Below the pieces are notes generated by a model, which did not search any database, had not been told where the DNA came from, and was given only the letters and a program-made list of their open reading frames with translations. DNA of 64,000 bases from Kluyvera ascorbata_C (GTDB lineage Bacteria; Pseudomonadota; Gammaproteobacteria; Enterobacterales; Enterobacteriaceae), in NCBI RefSeq assembly GCF_044197065.1, contig NZ_JBIQOI010000006.1, positions 124,001 through 188,000 of the forward strand, in the 5' to 3' direction. Of this stretch, positions 59,598-64,000 are shown piece after piece (position 1 is the stretch's first letter; the number at the start of each line of letters is the position of its first letter). Position numbers and translations under genes: made by a program.

Positions 59598-59684
59598 TTA
59601 ACGTTGAACGTCGCACACCAGCCTACCGCGCACAGAAGAGGCGTTTAGTAGTAGTAGGCCGTTGAAGCGAGTGGTACGGAACAT
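59598..59684 (-). CDS. leuL: leu operon leader peptide
   Basis: A 28-codon frame starting ATGTTCCGT, encoding MFRTTRFNGLLLLNASSVRG and eight further residues. Residues 10-13 are four consecutive leucines, all encoded by the rare codon CTA (59646-59657). E. coli LeuL is also 28 residues, with four leucines at the same position and a similar VRGR segment. Stalling at these codons when Leu-tRNA is scarce would prevent the attenuator from forming. Too short for usual gene calling but firmly supported by context. Confidence 0.92.
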   Translation of the reverse strand: MFRTTRFNGLLLLNASSVRGRLVCDVQR

Positions 59685-59719
59685 GTCATCATTCTCCAGA
59701 TGAATTCGATATGCTTTTA

Positions 59720-59748
59720 GTGGTACTGGATATGGTTTCTGATGTCAA
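59720..59748 (-). promoter_or_regulatory. leuLABCD promoter
   Basis: Reading leftwards: TTGACA (plus-strand 59743-59748), 17 bp, TACCAC (59720-59725). The TTGACATC...TATCCAGTA and AAAAGCATATCG context matches the E. coli leu promoter; the -10 is weak. Confidence 0.75.
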
Positions 59749-60285
59749 CCCTGACAGGTAAAATGAAGCAGATTTCGTCATCAAACCGAAACGGTAGAAT
59801 TAGCTAATTGTGCTGAAGGAGGCGACGTTTTATAGAGGATCATTTTATATGTTAATTCACGATTTTCATATTTTGTCGCATTTAAACATGGTTAATCGCA
59901 AATGCTCATGAGTTTGACATTTTTGGGGTTCCGCTCTATCCGTATGATAACTATATAGTTGCTCTTATTTTTCTGTCGCGTTGTAAATTTTAGAGAACTT
60001 TTTTTGATATAAAATGTTAATTCTGAATGCCAGTAAAATAAAACACTTTAGTAAAACTTAATTTATGTGTCCTTTTTTGGCATGTTGTTTATTCGCTCAA
60101 TCTATGGGTAAACTATATTACATTCACTCGGTGGAATAGATGAGTTTGATTTTACTTATCAACAAACTTGCCCTGTTATCTTTATATATTCCTATTTTTT
60201 ATTGAATTCTCTTTTTTGGATCTTATATGCATGGTAAATCATATAGCCTCAGTATATTTTTGCTCTTTAGCAAAGGGAGTTTTGT
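59749..60285. other. AT-rich leu-leuO intergenic region (silencer-like)
   Basis: About 540 bp with long A/T runs, poor in GC compared with the surroundings, and with no credible gene. E. coli leuO has a similar AT-rich region upstream bound by H-NS and by LeuO itself, so silencing is likely. Individual binding sites cannot be assigned by eye. Confidence 0.6.
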
Positions 60286-61257
60286 ATGACATTGGAGTCT
60301 GATAGCGTAATTAATGCGCCGGAGCAGCAACGCACATCGATAAATGAAGGGAATAAACCTCAACTTCGGATGGTTGATTTAAATTTGCTGACCGTTTTTG
60401 ACGCGGTGATGCAGGAACAAAACATTACTCGTGCTGCTCATATGCTTGGAATGTCGCAACCTGCAGTCAGTAACGCTGTTGCCCGTTTAAAAGTCATGTT
60501 TAATGATGAATTATTTGTGCGGTATGGTCGCGGTATTCAGCCGACAGCACGTGCTTTCCAGCTGTTTGGCTCTGTCCGCCAGGCGTTGCAGCTCGTGCAA
60601 AATGAATTGCCGGGTTCTGGTTTTGAACCATTAAGCAGCGAGCGAGTATTTAATCTTTGCGTATGCAGTCCTTTGGATAATTATTTAACCTCAATCATTC
60701 TCAATAAAGTGAATGAAGTGGCGCCGCATATTCATATGGTTTTCAAATCGTCATTAAATCAAAATACTGAACATCAGTTACGCTATCAGGAAATTGAGTT
60801 TGTACTGGGCTATGAAGAGTTCCGTCGTCCTGAATTTGCCTGTGTGCCGTTATTTAATGATGAAATGGTTTTGGTGGCGAGTTGCAAGCATCCTCGTATA
60901 CATGGGCCGGTGACTGAAGCCGATATTTATAGCGAAGAACACGCCGTCGTTTCTCTGGAACGCTATGCATCGTTTAGCCAGCCATGGTATGACACCATTG
61001 ATAAGCAGGCTCGTATTGCCTATCAGGGAATGGCATTGATCAGCGTCCTCAATGTTGTCTCCCAAACACAATTGGTTGCCGTCGCCCCTCGTCGTCTGGC
61101 GGAAGAGTTTTCCGAGCAGTTGGGTCTACAGATTTTACCGTTGCCAATGAAGTTAAATAGCCGTACATGTTATCTTTCCTGGCATGAGGCAGCTGGTCGC
61201 GATAAAGGCCATCAATGGATGGAAGAGTTACTGATTAGCGCGTGTCGTCAGCAGTAA
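60286..61257 (+). CDS. leuO: LysR-family global regulator LeuO
   Basis: LysR-type regulator that antagonises H-NS at many loci (323 residues; E. coli 314). After a divergent N-terminal extension (about 1-24), the core PQLRMVDLNLLTVFDAVMQEQNITRAAH begins; the HTH covers about 30-88. The C-terminal effector domain runs to about residue 315 (CYLSWHEAAGRDKGHQWMEE). Codon use in the first third is less biased than in leuABCD. Preceded by AAAGGGAG at good spacing and followed by its own terminator. Confidence 0.96.
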   Translation: MTLESDSVINAPEQQRTSINEGNKPQLRMVDLNLLTVFDAVMQEQNITRAAHMLGMSQPAVSNAVARLKVMFNDELFVRYGRGIQPTARAFQLFGSVRQALQLVQNELPGSGFEPLSSERVFNLCVCSPLDNYLTSIILNKVNEVAPHIHMVFKSSLNQNTEHQLRYQEIEFVLGYEEFRRPEFACVPLFNDEMVLVASCKHPRIHGPVTEADIYSEEHAVVSLERYASFSQPWYDTIDKQARIAYQGMALISVLNVVSQTQLVAVAPRRLAEEFSEQLGLQILPLPMKLNSRTCYLSWHEAAGRDKGHQWMEELLISACRQQ

Positions 61258-61266
61258 TATACCGCC

Positions 61267-61309
61267 AGACAAACAGAGTGTTGATGCATTCTGTTTGTCT
61301 TGTTTTTTT
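61267..61309 (+). terminator. rho-independent terminator of leuO
   Basis: Perfect 11-bp stem AGACAAACAGA / TCTGTTTGTCT (61267-61277, 61290-61300) followed by TGTTTTTTT, 9 bp after the leuO stop. Confidence 0.9.
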
Positions 61310-61646
61310 GTGATAACTAAAAATATTATGCTGTTGTCACGCGTGGGCGGTAGGAACAATAATGTGAAAAATGCAGGTTTTGCTGTAATGGCACGTTTCG
61401 CCCGAGCATCTACGCTCTCCTTTTCCTATCGTTGAAGTAATCATCCATCATTTTCCCTTTTCCCTTTATTTTTCCTCTTTTTAGTACGGCTTCTACTCCA
61501 GACGTGTGAATTGCCTGCCTTGTGGCGAGCGGTTATGTTAGTTCTTTACCGATAATTTAGCGTCGGCGGACAAATTCTTCCGTCAGGCGTATGGCGCAGA
61601 GAAATGAATTCTCGGGTCATTAAGAACAGAAGCCTGGAGGCAAACC
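61310..61646 (+). promoter_or_regulatory. ilvIH upstream regulatory region
   Basis: No gene is visible in this 337-bp stretch. In E. coli the same gap holds several Lrp sites that activate ilvIH and respond to leucine. AT-rich and T-tract segments (61430-61500) and an inverted-looking GTCGGCGGACAAATTC...GTCAG region near 61560 are present, but individual Lrp boxes are too degenerate to place by eye. AGCCTGGAGG lies before the ilvI ATG. Confidence 0.45.
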
Positions 61647-63371
61647 ATGGAGATGTTGTCTGGAGCCGAGATGGTCGTCCGATCGTTAATCGATCAGGGC
61701 GTGAAGCAGGTATTTGGCTACCCGGGAGGCGCAGTCCTCGATATTTATGACGCGCTACACACGGTAGGGGGAATTGACCACGTGCTGGTGCGCCATGAAC
61801 AGGCGGCGGTGCATATGGCGGACGGCCTGGCGCGTGCGACCGGTGAGGTGGGCGTCGTGCTGGTCACTTCCGGCCCTGGCGCGACCAACGCCATCACCGG
61901 TATTGCCACGGCCTATATGGACTCAATTCCACTGGTGGTACTTTCCGGCCAGGTTGCTACCTCGTTGATTGGTTATGATGCCTTCCAGGAGTGTGACATG
62001 GTCGGGGTGTCGCGACCGGTCGTCAAACACAGCTTCCTGGTGAAGCAGACCGAAGATATCCCCGGCGTGCTCAAAAAAGCATTCTGGTTAGCGTCCAGCG
62101 GCCGACCAGGCCCGGTGGTGGTCGACTTACCGAAAGATATTCTGAACCCGGCGAATAAGCTGCCGTACGTCTGGCCGGATACGGTCAGCATGCGCTCCTA
62201 CAACCCAACGACGACCGGTCATAAAGGGCAGATTAAGCGTGCTCTGCAAACGCTTATCGCGGCGAAAAAGCCGGTGGTGTATGTCGGTGGTGGGGTGGTA
62301 AACGCAGAGTGTCACACGCAGTTGCGGACGCTGATTGAAAAGCTGAACCTGCCAGTTGCCTCTTCATTGATGGGGTTAGGCGCTTTCCCGGCAACCCATC
62401 GCCAGGCGCTGGGGATGCTGGGGATGCACGGTACCTATGAAGCCAATATGACCATGCATCACTCTGACGTGATTTTTGCCGTTGGCGTACGTTTCGACGA
62501 TCGCACCACCAACAATCTGGCGAAGTACTGCCCGAATGCCACTGTGCTGCATATTGATATCGATCCAACGTCTATCTCTAAAACCGTACCGGCGGATATT
62601 CCGATCGTTGGCGATGCTGGAATCGTACTGGATCAAATGCTGGAACTGCTGGATCAAGAAAGCGCCGCGCAGCCGTTGGATGAAATTCGCGACTGGTGGC
62701 AGCAAATTGACCAATGGCGTGCACGCCAGTGCCTGAAATACGATACCCAAAGCGGACAGATCAAACCACAGGCGGTAGTGGAAACCATCTGGAAGCTAAC
62801 CAACGGCGAGGCGTACGTCACCTCTGATGTGGGCCAGCACCAGATGTTTGCGGCGCTCTATTATCCGTTTGATAAGCCACGTCGCTGGATCAACTCCGGT
62901 GGCCTCGGCACCATGGGCTTTGGCCTGCCGGCAGCACTCGGGGTGAAAATGGCGCTGCCTGATGAAACCGTGATCTGTGTTACCGGCGACGGCAGTATTC
63001 AGATGAATATTCAGGAGCTGTCGACCGCGCTGCAGTACGAACTGCCGGTGCTGATTCTGAACCTGAACAACGGCTATCTGGGTATGGTGAAGCAATGGCA
63101 GGATATGATCTATTCTGGCCGTCACTCCCAGTCCTATATGCAATCGCTGCCGGACTTTGTCCGCCTGGCAGAGGCTTACGGTCATGTCGGCATTCGCATA
63201 ACTGAGCCGTCTGAGCTTGAGAGCAAGCTTACGCAGGCGCTGGAGCAGGTGCGTAATAACCGCCTGGTATTTGTCGACGTTTGCGTCGATGGCAGCGAGC
63301 ACGTCTACCCGATGCATATTCGCGGCGGGGCAATGGACGAGATGTGGCTGAGCAAAACGGAGAGAACCTGA
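61647..63371 (+). CDS. ilvI: acetolactate synthase III large subunit
   Basis: Thiamine pyrophosphate- and FAD-dependent catalytic subunit of acetohydroxyacid synthase III (574 residues; same as E. coli), making acetolactate or acetohydroxybutyrate for valine, leucine and isoleucine. The activating glutamate lies in VLVRHEQAAVHMADG (E47 region). The ThDP motif runs from GDGSIQMN to LNNGYLGMVKQWQ near residues 448-480. ilvH begins 2 bp downstream. Confidence 0.98.
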   Translation: MEMLSGAEMVVRSLIDQGVKQVFGYPGGAVLDIYDALHTVGGIDHVLVRHEQAAVHMADGLARATGEVGVVLVTSGPGATNAITGIATAYMDSIPLVVLSGQVATSLIGYDAFQECDMVGVSRPVVKHSFLVKQTEDIPGVLKKAFWLASSGRPGPVVVDLPKDILNPANKLPYVWPDTVSMRSYNPTTTGHKGQIKRALQTLIAAKKPVVYVGGGVVNAECHTQLRTLIEKLNLPVASSLMGLGAFPATHRQALGMLGMHGTYEANMTMHHSDVIFAVGVRFDDRTTNNLAKYCPNATVLHIDIDPTSISKTVPADIPIVGDAGIVLDQMLELLDQESAAQPLDEIRDWWQQIDQWRARQCLKYDTQSGQIKPQAVVETIWKLTNGEAYVTSDVGQHQMFAALYYPFDKPRRWINSGGLGTMGFGLPAALGVKMALPDETVICVTGDGSIQMNIQELSTALQYELPVLILNLNNGYLGMVKQWQDMIYSGRHSQSYMQSLPDFVRLAEAYGHVGIRITEPSELESKLTQALEQVRNNRLVFVDVCVDGSEHVYPMHIRGGAMDEMWLSKTERT

Positions 63372-63373
63372 TT

Positions 63374-63865
63374 ATGCGCCGGATATTATCTGTATTACTG
63401 GAAAACGAGTCCGGCGCGCTGTCGCGCGTGATCGGCCTCTTTTCACAACGTGGGTACAACATCGAAAGTCTGACCGTGGCGCCAACCGAGGATCCAACGC
63501 TCTCCCGTATGACTATCCAGACGGTCGGTGATGAAAAAGCCATTGAGCAGATCGAAAAGCAGCTGCACAAGCTGGTGGACGTGCTGCGGGTAAATGAGCT
63601 GGGGCAGGGCGCTCATGTTGAACGTGAAATCATGCTGGTGAAGGTGCAGGCCAGCGGCTATGGTCGTGACGAGGTTAAGCGCAACACGGAAATCTTCCGT
63701 GGGCAGATTATCGACGTCACGCCATCGCTCTACACCGTTCAGCTCGCGGGCACGAGCGACAAGCTGGATGCGTTCCTCGCTTCGCTGCGCGATGTTGCGA
63801 GAATTGTTGAAGTCGCACGCTCTGGCGTGGTCGGTTTGTCGCGTGGCGACAAGATCATGCGCTAA
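63374..63865 (+). CDS. ilvH: acetolactate synthase III small (regulatory) subunit
   Basis: Regulatory subunit that confers valine sensitivity and stimulates IlvI (163 residues; same as E. coli). The N-terminal ACT domain (about 1-75) starts MRRILSVLLENESGALSRVIGLFSQ, with N11, G14 and N29 region residues that bind valine conserved in pattern. The C-terminal domain follows (about 80-163). The start at 63374 is fixed by homology and lies 2 bp after the ilvI stop. Confidence 0.98.
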   Translation: MRRILSVLLENESGALSRVIGLFSQRGYNIESLTVAPTEDPTLSRMTIQTVGDEKAIEQIEKQLHKLVDVLRVNELGQGAHVEREIMLVKVQASGYGRDEVKRNTEIFRGQIIDVTPSLYTVQLAGTSDKLDAFLASLRDVARIVEVARSGVVGLSRGDKIMR

Positions 63866-63887
63866 CCATGTCTCATCGCTTTATCGT

Positions 63888-63915
63888 AGCCCGGCCTGAA
63901 GTCGGGCTTTTTTTT
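63888..63915 (+). terminator. rho-independent terminator of ilvIH
   Basis: AGCCCGGCCTGAAGTCGGGCT followed by eight Ts. The stem begins with the GTAGCCCGG sequence shared with the local REP-like repeat class. From here to the window end (63916-64000) no firm gene is seen; in E. coli cra would follow about 180 bp after ilvH. Confidence 0.88.
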
Positions 63916-64000
63916 GCGAAATCAGCAATAAGTGCGAAGAAAAGCTATTGCCGATGAGATCAATCTGCGTTTAGATGTTACGGATTATACTTATAAAGCA

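Noticed and set aside
63932..64000. GTG-initiated open frame running off the right edge (reads VRRKAIADEINLRLDVTDY...)
   Set aside because: No ribosome-binding site, only 23 codons visible, no recognisable family; does not match the start of Cra, the gene expected next. More sequence is needed to judge it.

Overview
The window is a chromosomal segment of a member of the Enterobacteriaceae. Nearly every backbone gene aligns end to end, from memory, with its Escherichia coli K-12 counterpart: rihC, dapB, carAB, kefFC, folA, apaHG, rsmA, pdxA, surA, lptD, djlA, rluA, rapA, polB, araDAB/araC, yabI, thiBPQ, sgrR/sgrS/sgrT, setA, leuABCD/leuL, leuO and ilvIH. Gene order is that of the 0-2 minute region of E. 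coli, read from rihC towards cra. GC-rich codon use, several families of REP-like palindromes and accessory catabolic genes fit an Enterobacter/Klebsiella/Citrobacter-type genome. I cannot fix the genus from sequence alone. No phage, transposase, integrase, CRISPR array, rRNA or tRNA was seen.

Layout. (1) 1-8560: rihC, a divergent LysR regulator/AlaX-type tRNA-editing pair inserted before dapB, then dapB and carAB with their PurR- and ArgR-type control sites. (2) 8569-24475: an accessory catabolic block of about 16 kb, where E. coli K-12 has the carnitine (cai/fix) genes. It holds a cellobiose-type PTS operon with its own RpiR regulator; a D-amino-acid set (N-acyl-D-amino-acid deacylase, D-serine/threonine dehydratase-like PLP enzyme, RidA); an RpiR regulator with a divergent ROK sugar kinase; a small lipoprotein; and an idn-like set for ketogluconate/gluconate use (YhcH-type protein, IdnK, IdnO, IdnR-like regulator, 2-ketoacid reductase, MFS transporter). 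(3) 24597-39245: kefFC, folA, then the leftward lptD-surA-pdxA-rsmA-apaG-apaH operon, djlA, rluA, rapA. (4) 39378-48033: polB with an SOS box, the araBAD operon and divergent araC with a recognisable CRP/AraC regulatory region, and yabI. (5) 48125-54696: thiBPQ under a TPP riboswitch, then sgrR, the dual-function RNA SgrS/SgrT, and setA. (6) 54823-63865: leuABCD with the leuL attenuator, an AT-rich silencer-like region, leuO, ilvIH. The window ends just before where cra would be expected.

How the genes work together. The backbone serves biosynthesis (lysine/diaminopimelate, carbamoyl phosphate, pyridoxal phosphate, branched-chain amino acids, thiamine uptake), envelope assembly (LptD, SurA, DjlA, YabI) and stress responses (KefFC, RapA, PolB, SgrRST). 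The accessory block adds uptake or catabolism of beta-glucosides, D-amino acids and sugar acids, each module next to its own regulator.

Most novel-looking points: an RpiR regulator with three HTH-like repeats and two matching palindromes in its divergent promoter region; the deacylase/dehydratase/RidA set as a candidate D-amino-acid degradation pathway; nested 29-30 nt inverted repeats whose arms match within a locus but differ between loci; and a polB promoter whose -10 element lies inside the ara operon terminator hairpin.
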